This document shows positions 37,446 through 48,967 of a stretch of 64,000 bases of DNA, piece after piece. Made by a program: the position numbers and the translations under genes. The notes beneath the pieces are model-generated. The model saw only the letters and a program-made list of their open reading frames with translations, was not told where the DNA came from and ran no database searches. The DNA comes from Pyricularia pennisetigena (taxonomy: Eukaryota > Ascomycota > Sordariomycetes > Magnaporthales > Pyriculariaceae). How positions within the stretch are numbered: the first letter of the stretch is position 1; each line of letters starts with the position of its first letter. The stretch lies in assembly GCF_004337985.1 (NCBI RefSeq), contig NC_043741.1, positions 1,926,269 through 1,990,268 of the forward strand, given 5' to 3'.

Positions 37446-40400
37446 ATGTCGGGGCCACCACCGCCACCAAAGGACCAAAACTCACGGCGAACGTCTGCCA
37501 CCAGCAGCAACTCTCAATCAAACAGCAGCAGCCATGGCATTCGCATCGTCCCCTACACGCCACCAAAGATTGTTCATGGTCAATCTGAAGGTTGGGGGGG
37601 AGGAGGGCGGCGCACGGCGAGCCAATCGTCGGTCGCATCGTCCTCGCAGCACCAGCAACAACAACAGCAACAGAAATTGTACAATGAGCGCCCTCAATCG
37701 CTATTGCTGCAGCAGGCACAAGCACAGCCACAGCCACGCTACAGCTATCCACAACTGCCAAAGCCCGAACCTGCTTATTATCAAGGCTCTGGGGGCGAAG
37801 GCAGCCGCGGCCAAGGAAATTCAGCAAAGCTCGTCTCGGCTAATCGATTGGCCGATACCAAAGGGGGTCTGGTTTCAGGCACGAAACCAGCCGCACCACC
37901 AAGCGAACCAGCAACCCCTCCACCAGCCCCTGGTGCAGGGCCACCATTACTTGGCCCCCGCGGCTCTAATTTCATTGCCCTTAATGCGCAATTACACGAA
38001 CCGCACCCACCAGCGCGCCAATCCTCGAAGCGTCACCTGTCAGTGCCTCCCTCATCAAACTCGGTAGCATCTAGCAGTAGCGATGGCGCGACCGGCTCTT
38101 CACGCCCAAAGTCGCGGCGCCGCAACTTTGTCGCCATTCATTCCGACAAGACATTTACCCTAGTGCCCCTCGCCAAGACAGGCTTCTTTGACAGCCAGAC
38201 CAACAGCACCACAAGCGGGCGCACCAGCGTTGCGAGCCACGGCCTGTCTTCGGACCCAGGGAGTCTCGGCAGCCGCAGCACTGTAACATCTCCACCGCTG
38301 TCCATGTCAACCGTCAGGTCCTCCGGCTCGCATGAAGGCCTGTCAGACGCTTTTTTCTCAGACGCTTTCACTGATGATCGTCCCAATTCGCCAGCCAGTT
38401 CTGCGGGCACTATCCCTGAGCGGACCCATGACGCGAGTCCACCCTCCCCCCCTGCCACAGCCGTTGCCCAATTAGACGATGATCTTATTGGCCCGCAATC
38501 TTCTTCACCCTGGAATTATCGGATGGTCGGCGGCTTGAGGAAAGTTCCCAGCACACCTCAACCTACTCGCTTTCAACCATCTGATGATCGAGACTCGAGT
38601 TTATCGCCGCTACTCGACACATCTTCGACCCCAACTTCCGACCCCGAGAAGCAGCACGCTCCTCCCGTACGCTCCCTAATTACCAAAGAGTCCTTTGCAT
38701 CCGTCCAGACCACCTCCACCTTCTCCGACACCGCCAACTACAAGGTCTACTCTCAGAGCTCTCCGCTCCGGAACTCGACAGAGACATTGCCACCGCCGTC
38801 TCCCGGTAGCCCTAACGTCCAGCTACTCGGCCAATCGTCGCCTGCCGGCCCTTCTTCTTACGACAGCAGCCCTGTTCGCCCTCACGGCAGCTCAGGTAGT
38901 GAAGACAACTACGTGGTACACGGTGAGCCCTCACCATCGCCCGCTGGGCCCCTCGCCGGGAGACCTCGACCCAAGTTCTCCCAGGAGAGCCTAGTTGTAC
39001 CGCCCCTCCATCCGACGCGCAAAAAGTCCCAAGAAAAGTTTGGATACTACAAGCAGCGCTCCAGGGAAAACCTGCGTCGAGATCGACCGTCATCTTCAAG
39101 GTCGACGCAGTCAATCTCGTCGGTCATTGCTTCGGACACCGCCCGGACCCTATTCGTCGGCGCAGCCTCTATTCTCAAGTCTCAAAAGAGTGCTACCACA
39201 GGGGACAAGTCAAGCAGTGCATCGCGACTGCAACCAGATTCATGGGCGGTCTCACCACCAAGTCATTCGGGCTTCGGCAAAACGACACAATCCTTGACCG
39301 TCCCCATGATAGAACCACATCCACACCAATGGAGCTCCCAGCTGTCCACGGTTATGTCGGAGGACGAGGAGGGGAGCAGTCAAGGAGGCACAAGGTCTCT
39401 GTCCAGATCGACGCTGAGGCGTGGAGGTAGCATAAGCGGCAGCGGCAGCGGGAGTGGTAACGTCAGTGGAGATGAGCGAAGGAATAGTACAGGATGGGCT
39501 AGTAGCACACACAGTCGACAGCTACTGAGCATATCATCTTCGCTTGCTGCACAACTGGAGGAAAGCCGCTCACAGACGGATTCCTTGGAGCGACCAGCAG
39601 CGGCGTATGGACGTGGCAATGGGTACTACGGAGATCGAACCGTGCGAGAGTTGGATGAAGATGGCGAGGGTATCACAGATTTGCGTCAACTATCCAACCG
39701 TCCCTCACGATCAGGCCTCTCTGGCTTCTTCAGCAGTAGCGACTCTTCCCGGAACCTCCATTCCTCGGCGAGCTCTCGTAGCTTCAACTCATCTTCCGTT
39801 CCAGGGTGGGCTAGAGTCTATTACGGATCAGGCGAACGCAAACAGTTGAGTGCGCCATCCATATCTGAGATGTCTGAAGGAAGTCGACCCAGCTCTGCCA
39901 TGCGCGCCGATCCTGGCAGCCCGAACACAGACCACTTTCCGTTAAATCTCTGGAGCCCTAGGAAGCGGGTCAATGAGGTACAGCCAACCGGGGCTGAGCA
40001 GCGGCCCTTTTCAGATACTGGAAGCATGGAGATCGAGAACGCGCAGCCTGTGGATGACTGGCGCATCCGCCCTGGGCTGCGCAAAATGACGAGCAGCATA
40101 TGGTCACCTCACTTGCGATACGACAGACGCGCTAGCAGGTTCAATGCCTGGGACCCACCGAGTATCAGCTGGAGCGCAGACAGCCATGTTCTGGGTAGGA
40201 GGAATGCTCAGGTTGCCCTGTTTGTTCTGGGATTCATCTTTCCATTTGCGTGGATGATCGCGGCATTACTTCCATTACCCGCAGAGCCCCAGCTACAGAT
40301 GTTGGAAGGCGACAACAGCCAGAGCGAACTTGGAATCCCAGACTCTCTACGCCGCCGAGTAACCCCCGCCGACGATATTCGATACCAGAGCGCCAAATGG

Positions 40401-40508
40401 TGGCGCACGCTCAACAGGTGCATGTCAGCCGTTGGGCTGATAATAATTGGCGTTGTTATTGGGCTGGTAGTCGTTGGTATTCGTCAAGGATGGTACCAAC
40501 GCCCTTGA
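37446..40508 (+). CDS. Serine-rich low-complexity protein with two C-terminal membrane segments
   Basis: Uncharacterised large protein, 1020 aa, single exon. Most of it is Ser/Pro/Thr/Gln-rich and probably disordered. A more ordered island at about residues 224-245 (RRNFVAIHSDKTFTLVPLA) looks conserved. A second is near 840-917, where Trp and Arg become frequent (WRIRPGLRKMTSSIWSPHL). The C-terminus has two hydrophobic helices, about 922-945 and 995-1012, separated by a 50-residue loop, then a short RQGWYQRP tail. This suggests a tail-anchored membrane protein with a long, phosphorylatable cytosolic arm. I recall similar proteins annotated only as serine-rich protein in filamentous ascomycetes; function is unknown. 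The 5' leader has a minimal uORF. Confidence 0.85.
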   Translation: MSGPPPPPKDQNSRRTSATSSNSQSNSSSHGIRIVPYTPPKIVHGQSEGWGGGGRRTASQSSVASSSQHQQQQQQQKLYNERPQSLLLQQAQAQPQPRYSYPQLPKPEPAYYQGSGGEGSRGQGNSAKLVSANRLADTKGGLVSGTKPAAPPSEPATPPPAPGAGPPLLGPRGSNFIALNAQLHEPHPPARQSSKRHLSVPPSSNSVASSSSDGATGSSRPKSRRRNFVAIHSDKTFTLVPLAKTGFFDSQTNSTTSGRTSVASHGLSSDPGSLGSRSTVTSPPLSMSTVRSSGSHEGLSDAFFSDAFTDDRPNSPASSAGTIPERTHDASPPSPPATAVAQLDDDLIGPQSSSPWNYRMVGGLRKVPSTPQPTRFQPSDDRDSSLSPLLDTSSTPTSDPEKQHAPPVRSLITKESFASVQTTSTFSDTANYKVYSQSSPLRNSTETLPPPSPGSPNVQLLGQSSPAGPSSYDSSPVRPHGSSGSEDNYVVHGEPSPSPAGPLAGRPRPKFSQESLVVPPLHPTRKKSQEKFGYYKQRSRENLRRDRPSSSRSTQSISSVIASDTARTLFVGAASILKSQKSATTGDKSSSASRLQPDSWAVSPPSHSGFGKTTQSLTVPMIEPHPHQWSSQLSTVMSEDEEGSSQGGTRSLSRSTLRRGGSISGSGSGSGNVSGDERRNSTGWASSTHSRQLLSISSSLAAQLEESRSQTDSLERPAAAYGRGNGYYGDRTVRELDEDGEGITDLRQLSNRPSRSGLSGFFSSSDSSRNLHSSASSRSFNSSSVPGWARVYYGSGERKQLSAPSISEMSEGSRPSSAMRADPGSPNTDHFPLNLWSPRKRVNEVQPTGAEQRPFSDTGSMEIENAQPVDDWRIRPGLRKMTSSIWSPHLRYDRRASRFNAWDPPSISWSADSHVLGRRNAQVALFVLGFIFPFAWMIAALLPLPAEPQLQMLEGDNSQSELGIPDSLRRRVTPADDIRYQSAKWWRTLNRCMSAVGLIIIGVVIGLVVVGIRQGWYQRP

Positions 40509-42174
40509 GTGACGCCTCTCACGCTAAAACTTGCGCCTGCTTCCACCGGCGAGCCGACGCACCGATGCTATTGATTGCTATATCTATTTATAACTTCTAC
40601 TACTTTTTCATTGGGTCATATTTACTACTTCTTTCTTAATGACTATTGCACGCAACGATATGCAGCGGCTTATTACGACCCCGTCGATCACACCTCGGCG
40701 TCTCTCCTACCGTCACCTACCTACCACGACACGAACGTCTCTCATAAACATCTCGATAGACTTCTCTTCGCCCCATTTACTTCAACTAGAATACCCTTTT
40801 ACTATCAATCGATCCGATCCTTGTGGTTGCAGATGACCCATGTTGGGCCTTACCTTCAAACCTTACTGTATCATTACACACGGCATCATCTATTTGATTC
40901 ACTGAACTGCTAGAGACCGGGCGGAACACCATGTACAAACATACATTAGCGGAGTTGTCTACTTTCGATACCCCTGGTTAATTTTTTTTTTCTTTTTTCA
41001 GACTTTGTTCTTTTTTTGGAAATGCTGAATAGATAGGATCGGATCTTTTTTCTTTCTTTTTTCTGGATACGACACTGTTTGATCCTCCTCCCGCTTCCCG
41101 CTATAATGGGGGTCGAGTCGGATCTAATTCGAAGGACACGCACCACGAGTATGCTTTTTTCAACAAGGAAAAAGCGCTTGTCTCGCAAGCATGCGAAATC
41201 CGACTTTGGCCCGAATATAGTAACTCTTTGTCAGTTACCAAACCTTCATAATCCCGAACGTGTCTCATAATTTTTTTTTCGGCGTTTGGTTACACTCGTT
41301 TCCGAATTGGATAGGGAATGCGAATCTTGTAACAAATCGGCAGGCGACGAAAGGAGAAAAAAATAGTTTAATTTCTTACATACCCTTGGAGGTGCAAGAT
41401 TTACTTTAGCCCGAGGTGGGCTAGGGCCAGCTGACTTTTTTCTATCTTTCTTGGTTTTTGCTGGACCTTCACCCATTATTCTCATTTAAATGCCTAATGA
41501 ATCATTCAACCCATATCCTGAGACGACCCTGCATCCTCGACTGTTTGACTCCACGAGGCAATCCATAAAAGGATGAGATGACCCTCATGGACCTTTTTTT
41601 TTTTCTTCTTTTTTTCCTCCCTCATCCGATACTTCAGATATGCAGTTCAAGGTACGAAGGAATTCAAATCCTCTTTGGCCCTTGTTGGTCAGGGTTAGAA
41701 GGAATGTGACATGTACACGTCACCCTGTCGAAGATGTTCCCTACTGTGTTGGAAGATGAGAAAATACAAGAAGGAAAAAAAAAAAAAAAAAAAAAAAAAA
41801 ACTGAAACGCGAAAAGATTGTTCGCAAGAAAACACTTTCGCTCTAGTCTAGTGGCTCATGTATTTAGGCGAATTTGAGAATCACGGATAGAGTTCAGCGT
41901 TGGCGGGTTTTGGTTACATCCTTTAGCATTTTGCCACAGCATCATGTCGCGGAATGCTCAAACATATTCTTCTCAGGGGCACGCAAAACCGCCCACATTA
42001 AGGTATTGATCTAGCATCCCACAAACTCCACGCGGGCTACTCTAGGTCCAAGAAACAAGATATAGACATGAGAAAACTGAAAAGCAAAGCTCAATGTCCT
42101 CGACACAGTCAACTGCCTAGCAGCTGCCGCTAACGGCCCTTATTAATCGAGCATGATCTACACTACACTGTAAA
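40509..42174. other. Convergent intergenic region serine-rich gene / ALE1
   Basis: About 1.7 kb of AT-rich 3' flank for both genes, with several T-rich tracts (near 40981, 41268, 41595) and a poly-A run near 41775-41800. No gene seen. Confidence 0.6.
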
Positions 42175-44233
42175 TCATTTTGCCTGCGGCATGTTCGCCG
42201 AGGATCTCCTGCGAGCACGCAGCTCGATCTCGCTTCTAATCTCCGCGACCGCGTCGTCAACTTCCCGCTCCGGGTCTCCACTTACACCCATGACCGGCAT
42301 CCGATTAACACTATCAGTGCTGGATGTTCTCTGGAGGGACGCCCTTCCTTCCCCCTTGCCGGCGACCTTGGCGTTCCTCTCGTCAATCTTCTTCCGAAGT
42401 ATCTTCTTGCCGGGCGAGGCAAAGAAGGCCATGCCTGCCGCGGTACCCACGATGGCGTAATAGTACACGCGTGACCAGACAAGAATTGAGGGGCCCATGC
42501 GCAGGAGTAAAAATGGCGTGGTCGCGAAAGTAAAGGTTAGTTGCGTGGCAAAGAACGAGGCTATATCATAGAAGCGCTTGTTTGGCAGCGGCTTCTGCGT
42601 GGCGGGGTCCAAGAAGAAGGGTCGGAAATAGCGGCGGCAATCTGAGGGAGGTCCAGCACGGTCAGCGATCCACCTATACCTCCATGCGCGTCGTGCAGAC
42701 GTAGATAATGCCCCAAACATATTGGACTTACTCTTCGCCACGGTTTGGATAAAGCTGGCCAGCACGAAACTGAGATAGTAGCCTGGATAAAACCCATGCC
42801 ACACCGCGCTGGTAACAAACGTGGCCATGCTAGCTCGGAATCCGGGCTTTTTGCCCCTAGGAGTTACCCTCAGATACACGTAGTTACGGAGCCACATGTT
42901 CGTCTTGATGTTCCAGTTCTCCAGGTATGCCCGAGTGTTTTGTGCCAATTCAACCCCCAAGGGATTGATGTTCTGGACCCGGGTCCACGAAACCTTGCCC
43001 GTGACGGGGTCGACGCCGTTGTAACCCAACCCTGCAAGAATGCAAGAGCCTTCGCTGAGCGACCAGGCGCCGTAGTACTTGCAGCGGGCCGTGAAGTTAA
43101 ACATGTGCAGGATGAAGACGCGCCGCGGGAAAGAGTAGCGCATGTACTCGGGCCCAGTGAGAAAATCGGCATAGTAATACGACGACAGGTTGAGGAAGGT
43201 CAGAATCCACGCCAACCCCGTCAGCATCTTGAGGATGGCTGGCGTGGCCGAACGTGGAATCTTGCGCTTCTTGCGTGTGGGCGCCTTCTTGAGCGGGTCG
43301 GTACTGGCAGGGACGTCGAACATGGAGGTATCGAGCCAGCGGCGATACTCGGCGTAGTCGAAAGCCGGGCCGATAAGCAAGCTCGGGAAGAACAAAACGT
43401 AGCCAGTATAGTCGAGGAGTGATGGTAACTCGCGGATGACACGGTCGCGTTGAAAGGACGAAAGTTGATCATCCGGCAAGAGTCCGTCTGCTACGTTCCA
43501 GCAGAAGGCTGTAAGTTTCATGACCAAGACCATCTGGCAGCCCGTGATGTCCATCGCGTTATCGGTGCTCTCCGCAAGAAGCTGGCGATTCAGCTGGTTG
43601 GCCGACATATGGCCCATCAGGAAGACGAAGGCGATCCATGGCATATATGGGCTGTTGCGCAGGTACTTGGCAAGGGCGTAGGCGCCAGCCGAGGATATAA
43701 AGATTGTTCGGAGACCGCTCCATAGGTCGAAGAGGCCAACGAGGTAGAAGAGCGCGAAACTACGTGACGTATGGTAGAATTGTTAGTTCGTTTGTGGTAA
43801 CGGTATGGATGCTTCAGGTACTGAGAAGTTGCTGCCCCTCAGCCAGGGTGGACAAATAAATGCACCCGCCGTCCTCTTCACTCACGCTATGCTCACAAGG
43901 TTCTTGAGCTGGGGTTTGGAGTCTGGCACACGCTTGAGGAGTCCAGAAAGTGGATACGATAGTAGAAATGAGCTGATGAGCTTCACTGCGAAGGAATAAT
44001 TCGGACCAAAGTCAGCACAGACGCAAATATTGTCGCATTGCAAAGAAAGGGTCCAACGCGCCAACGTGGCTTGGGGCGGAGAGGCGGCTTACAGTCATCG
44101 GGGGAAGACCCTATCTTGCCCGACAGGTAGACAAACGCTGCAGCGAGCAAGATGGTATGATCAGTTTGACAAGAATATTTTACAGTAATCACATCGCGAC
44201 ACAGCACATACGTATGTTGATAAATGGAAGCAT
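42175..44233 (-). CDS. ALE1: Lysophospholipid acyltransferase (MBOAT family, Ale1/Lpt1)
   Basis: ER multi-pass acyltransferase of the Lands cycle that reacylates lysophospholipids from acyl-CoA. Five exons: 44233-44212, 44137-44093, 43985-43886, 43759-42732, 42641-42175, giving 553 aa. Exon 1 is only 22 nt (MLPFINI plus one base). MBOAT landmarks are the invariant His in SAVWHGFYPGYYLSF (about 377), the Asn-containing WNIKTNMWLRNYVYLR before it, and FPSLLIGPAFDY. The last intron (42642-42731, 90 bp) is in frame without stops and could be read through, but removing it restores TVAKNCRRYFRPFF, so splicing is the better model. The cytosolic C-terminus is Lys/Arg-rich and ends NMPQAK. Confidence 0.93.
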
Positions 44234-45307
44234 CTTGGCCCTGGTTCAGCGTCCGCCAACCGCTGGCGGCGGTCTTGCAGAAGGGGATTGTGCAGGAAAC
44301 GGGTAAGTTGTTCAGTGTAAAAAAAAGAACAGTATGATCATTTCACTCCATTGTGTTTAATGCTCGTTGGGAATATTTTTCTGGGTGTCAAGGTGTTCCC
44401 AAGACTAAATTTTGCGTCTACAGTGTTGACGAGTCGCAGTGGTGCATTTGCGCTGAAGATGACTTTTATTTTTTTTCTTTCTCTTTTGTTCCCCTGCGCA
44501 CCACCGAGGGGGGCTCAACAGTCGCTTTTGGTGAGCTACTGCAATTGTGGCTTCCTTGACGTCACCTGCCCCGGCTTTACTCCCTGTTGAACAACACGCT
44601 GCCCCTGACAAAGCCGAGGCACGAGCCCCTTTCCACGTGCTCGGAAAAGAATCATTTGACACGAAAAAAAACTGTCCAGGTTAAAAAGTGGCTATTAACA
44701 CCGTACTAAATAGTATCTAGGTCTCGTGTGATGTTATATTTAAGCCTGGTAGTTGATGAACCAAACCCTCACTTATCATGGCAATGTCCAGGAGGCCAAG
44801 TTCAGTGCAGGCTGGATGGAGGGGCATGCACTTGCACAAGTAAACGCTCGCCCAACCGAACCCAAAACGTGCGGGGCAATTGCTCTTGGTTCGTTCGTCG
44901 CATTGCCAGCGTCTCAAATCAGTTGACGGCCCAGAGATACGTTGGTTTACCCACCTACTGAACACCTGTAGGTAAGAACTTGCATGCTTGGGACCTTTTT
45001 TTGATAGGTCAGAGGCAGATGTATGAAGCCGGCACGATCTGGTTCTCAAGTCACTCCATAGAAGAGGAGGCTCTGTGCTGCGCTGACGTTCAACAGACTT
45101 CCGCATTGGGTGTACGATGTGCCACGCGTAGATGTAGCCATTTCAGGCACACGGGGGATGCAAATTGTCCTTCTGTGGACGTTACATTTTCTCTGATTCC
45201 TTTTCTTCACTACATTTCATATTTCCGTCCAGGCGCATTCTTGGGCAGGATCCTACAGATGCAGATGCCACTCGTGCAATAGACGCTCGATTGAAACAAT
45301 TCTAGCA
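44234..45307. promoter_or_regulatory. Divergent intergenic region ALE1 / SDR
   Basis: About 1.1 kb between two divergent start codons. Short unconvincing frames only; no recognised motif. Confidence 0.55.
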
Positions 45308-46568
45308 ATGGATCCAAAGGCGACAATCACAAATGAGGGAGCACCTTCAGAAGCAGGGAGTGTGGCAAACACAGTCAATTCGGCCACGGTAAAGCCGACA
45401 AAACTTCAATTGCCAGCAAGCTGTGACCCGCCACCGTCTCAAGGTCCAACTAAGGAGCTTGTTTGGATTGTGAGCCACCTAACCTCACCCTGGGGTGAAC
45501 ATATGATATAAGTACGTCTATCGAAACACCTACTTACTAGGATCAATCTACCTTACGGTTGTCTAGGTGTTCGGGGGCACCGGCCACATGGGCCGATCGC
45601 TCGTCAAGTGCGCATTATCGCACGGCGACAGCGTCACCACCGTCGGGAAGAGGTTTGAGTCCACTCCCGAGGACATGGTGCAGCAGCATGACAGGTGTAT
45701 GGGAGCTCTCTGTGACGTGCGCATCCGCGAAACCGTTGAACGCGTTGTCGAGAAGACAATCGAGCGTTTTGGCCGCGTGGACGTCATCGCAAACTGCTCC
45801 GGGTACGGTGTCATTGGGGCCTGCGAGGACCAGGATGAACATGAAATTCGCAATCAGTTCGAGACCAACTTCATGGGAACTCTTCACATAATCCAGGCAA
45901 GCTTGCCTTACTTTCGCCAGCAGGCTGCCGGTCGGTACTTGATCTTTAGCTCTACTGCTGGTGCCCTGGGTGTGCCGGGGCTGGGCCCCTATTGCTCGAC
46001 CAAGTATGCCGTCGAGGGCCTGATCGAAGCGATGCTCTACGAGATTGACTCATTCAATTTGAAAGCCACCTTGGTCGAGCCGGGCCTCGTGAGGCGCGAT
46101 GAGCCGGACTCACAAACAAACCCGCTTCCTACTTGGGGCCATTTTTTGATCCGTCCGGCAAGCGATCCGTATCTGGATCCAACATCACCGGCGCTCCATG
46201 CGATGCGAATGGTGCAGTGGCTCGGAGACAGACAACCCACAAGCGCCGTCAAGTGCGCCGAACTGGTATGGCAACTGGGTCACTGCTCATACCCACCACT
46301 GCGGCTACTTCTTGGAAACTATGCAATAGAGAGTATTCGCGACCGGTTGCGGTCGGTGACGGAGGAGCTCGAGGATTGGAAGCACCTCAACTTCCCAGCA
46401 CCACCTGACGCTCCGGACATGCAAGAGAATGACCATGAAAAGAACGAAAGGACTGACACAGATAAGGATGGTGATAAGGCCGGAGGGAGTATGGAAGAGA
46501 AGATGGATGATGCGGTGGAGGATCGACTTGATGCGATGGACGAGGAGATGGGAGACTTCCCTGGTTAG
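45308..46568 (+). CDS. Short-chain dehydrogenase/reductase with variant glycine motif and acidic tail
   Basis: NAD(P)-dependent oxidoreductase of the SDR superfamily; substrate unknown. Two exons, 45308-45469 and 45567-46568, giving 387 aa. The Rossmann entry is VWIVFGGTGHMGRS (Gly-rich loop at about 57-63), not the classical TGxxxGIG. The NNAG equivalent is NCSG (131-134). Catalytic residues are Ser 182/183 in FSSTAG and Tyr 196 with Lys 200 in YCSTKYA; the PG motif in VEPGLV follows. The first 50 residues are a low-complexity extension, and the last 50 are Asp/Glu/Lys-rich, ending EEMGDFPG. Both extensions are outside the usual SDR size of about 250-300. The intron (45470-45566) is in phase 0, before the nucleotide-binding loop. 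Confidence 0.88.
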
Positions 46569-47592
46569 TCCGAGTCCAGGAAGAAGACACAACCAAATAC
46601 GCTCAATAAGTCCTGCCAATATCCAATATTCGTATACAAAGTATTTCCCACGACGTCGTGATATGAGAGATCTACGGTGAATATTGGCAGGCATTGACAG
46701 GGTATGAGTGGGTAGAATATGGATGGCACAAATATGCTAATCGCTTATAAGCATGGCGCGAACCCCTCGAATATAATCATGGTTCATGCCATTCTTGACT
46801 GATGATTGCGATGTGTCTGTTGGCCCCTTGAAAGTACTGTACACAGACAGGTATCACTTTATCTATCAGTGGTATTCGATTGGCGCCCGGTAGATGTGTC
46901 CCCTTTCCCAAACCCGGCCGACCCCTTTTTTGCACAGCCCGCCGAGACAAGCGAAGATGAGATTTCTTTGGTTCCACAAATTTCTTCTTCCGTCCCCACA
47001 GGCTGAGCGCTGGTTGGCTGCCAATAATTGCGAACAGCCACTAGAGAGCAAGCTATAGGGAACAGTGTCCCAGCGCCAGGCCTTGGAACGCCTGCCTTAT
47101 GTACCGACCAGGTTGTCATCTAGCAGCAACCTTGGCAGGTAGGCAATTTAATAATTTAACATCCGCCGTTTAAATCTTATTACCTGTACCGCCTAGAATT
47201 TCGCAGGCTGGCCATCGTCTTTCCATCCCGACGCGTCTTTCTGCCTCACCAGCACAGAATTCCTCGACATTGAGACCTCGCACTCGAAAAGTCGTACTCA
47301 GACTGCACGAGTGACTTCAAGCCTCCAATATCCAGTCTCAAAAGCGACCGATATTGACAGCATTGTCTAAGCCTTCTGCCGTAGCGTCCCCTGACGCCAC
47401 AGCATCCTGCTCATCCCTATCGAGTGCCAATCTGGCCTGAGCCTCCGCCGTCTTGGACCTCGGGACTTTGGGGTTTTTTTTTTCTCTTTCCCCCATCGAG
47501 GTCTTCATCGGCTGCCGGACTTATAGTCGTTGACAACGCCCGGAATCCCAAGGCTCTTTCATTCCCGCGTATCCGCGATAATAGCCGATACA
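46569..47592. other. Intergenic region SDR / VRG4
   Basis: 3' flank of the SDR gene and promoter/leader of VRG4. The last 400 bp is CT-rich, with a T10-type run near 47475. No gene seen. Confidence 0.6.
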
Positions 47593-48967
47593 ATGTCGGA
47601 CAAGAAGAACGAGGATTTTGTGGTCAGTATGCCAGACTCGGGCACCGTCGAAAAGGAGCCCTTTTTGGCCCGGTCACCACCTCCTAGGGCCCGTACTGGT
47701 GGTTTTGGCGACAGTTTTTCGCTGGCCAAGGTCGCCAACAACCCTCCGGTTTCGATCCTGGCCTACTGCCTTTCCTCGATCAGTATGACTGTTGTCAACA
47801 AATATGTCGTGTCGGGTAGCGAATGGAACCTGAACTTCTTCTACCTGGCCGTTCAGGTATGATACCGATTTGAATTCGTGTCCGGCAGCCCGAGCTGTAC
47901 TAACAAACAGACTTAGGCCATTGTGTGCATTATCGCCATTCTCTTCTGCAAGCAGATTGGTATCATCACGAACTTGGCACCCTTTGATAGCGTCAAGGCA
48001 AAGAAGTGTACGTTTTCTTCTCGTCACCTTGGAAGGGTCCGATCAGACCCCATGTTAAAATCTCGTCTAACTCTGGTTTGTCATAGGGTTTCCCATCTCG
48101 CTGCTTCTCGTCGGTATGATTTACACCAGTACCAAGGCCCTTCAATTCCTCTCGGTTCCTGTCTACACCATCTTCAAGAACTTGACCATCATCGCCATTG
48201 CCTATGGTGAGGTCCTTTGGTTTGGAGGCAGCGTCAGTCCCTTGGCTTTGGTCTCGTTTGGCTTGATGGTTCTCAGTTCCGTCGTTGCCGCTTGGGCCGA
48301 CATCCAGAGCGCCATTCACGGTGGCGCGCACCCCTCCGAGGCTTCTACAGCCATCTCAACCCTCAACGCCGGCTACGCTTGGATGGGCATGAACGTCTTT
48401 TGCAGCGCCGCCTACGTTCTGGGCATGCGCAAGGTCATTCACAAGATGAACTTCAAGGACTGGGACTGTATGTGCCACTCGAGCTATCCTCTCTAAGATC
48501 TGACAATGTCGACTAACTTTGTGCTAGCGATGTTCTACAACAACCTGCTTACCATCCCGGTGCTCATCGTCTGCTCTCTCGTCGCTGAGGATTGGTCATC
48601 TGCCAACTTGGCTAGGAACTTCCCTGTCGAGTCCCGCAACTCGCTCTTGATTGGCATGATATACTCTGGTCTGGGTGCCATTTTCATCTCGTACTGTTCG
48701 GCCTGGTGCATCCGCGTGACGACCTCCACGACATATTCTATGGTCGGCGCTCTCAACAAGCTTCCGATTGCTATTAGCGGTCTTGTTTTCTTCTCGGCCC
48801 CTGTCACCTTTGGTTCCGTCTCGGCCATTGCCATTGGTTTTATCAGCGGTATCGTCTACGCATGGGCCAAGGCCAGGCAATCGTCTCAGGCCAAGAGCGC
48901 GTTGCCAACACAGCAGCCCGTCATGAGCGCGAGTTCCCAGAGCAACAAGGACGCTTCGAACTCGTGA
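47593..48967 (+). CDS. VRG4: GDP-mannose transporter of the Golgi
   Basis: Nucleotide-sugar antiporter that imports GDP-mannose into the Golgi lumen for protein and lipid mannosylation and cell-wall mannan. Exons 47593-47856, 47917-48007, 48087-48467, 48528-48967, giving 391 aa. About ten hydrophobic helices follow a polar N-terminal tail. The GDP-binding signature GALNK is present ([13 protein letters not shown]), as is the helix [27 protein letters not shown] shortened family block. The C-terminal tail is Ser/Gln-rich. Start 47593 is in CAATG context; an open frame upstream to 47530 lacks similarity. Introns are 60-79 bp and joins keep frame, splitting Trp and Ser codons. Confidence 0.95.

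Noticed and set aside
42745..43422. 225-residue plus-strand open frame antisense to ALE1
   Set aside because: It overlaps conserved MBOAT coding sequence, has no family similarity, and reflects GC-biased codons on the other strand.
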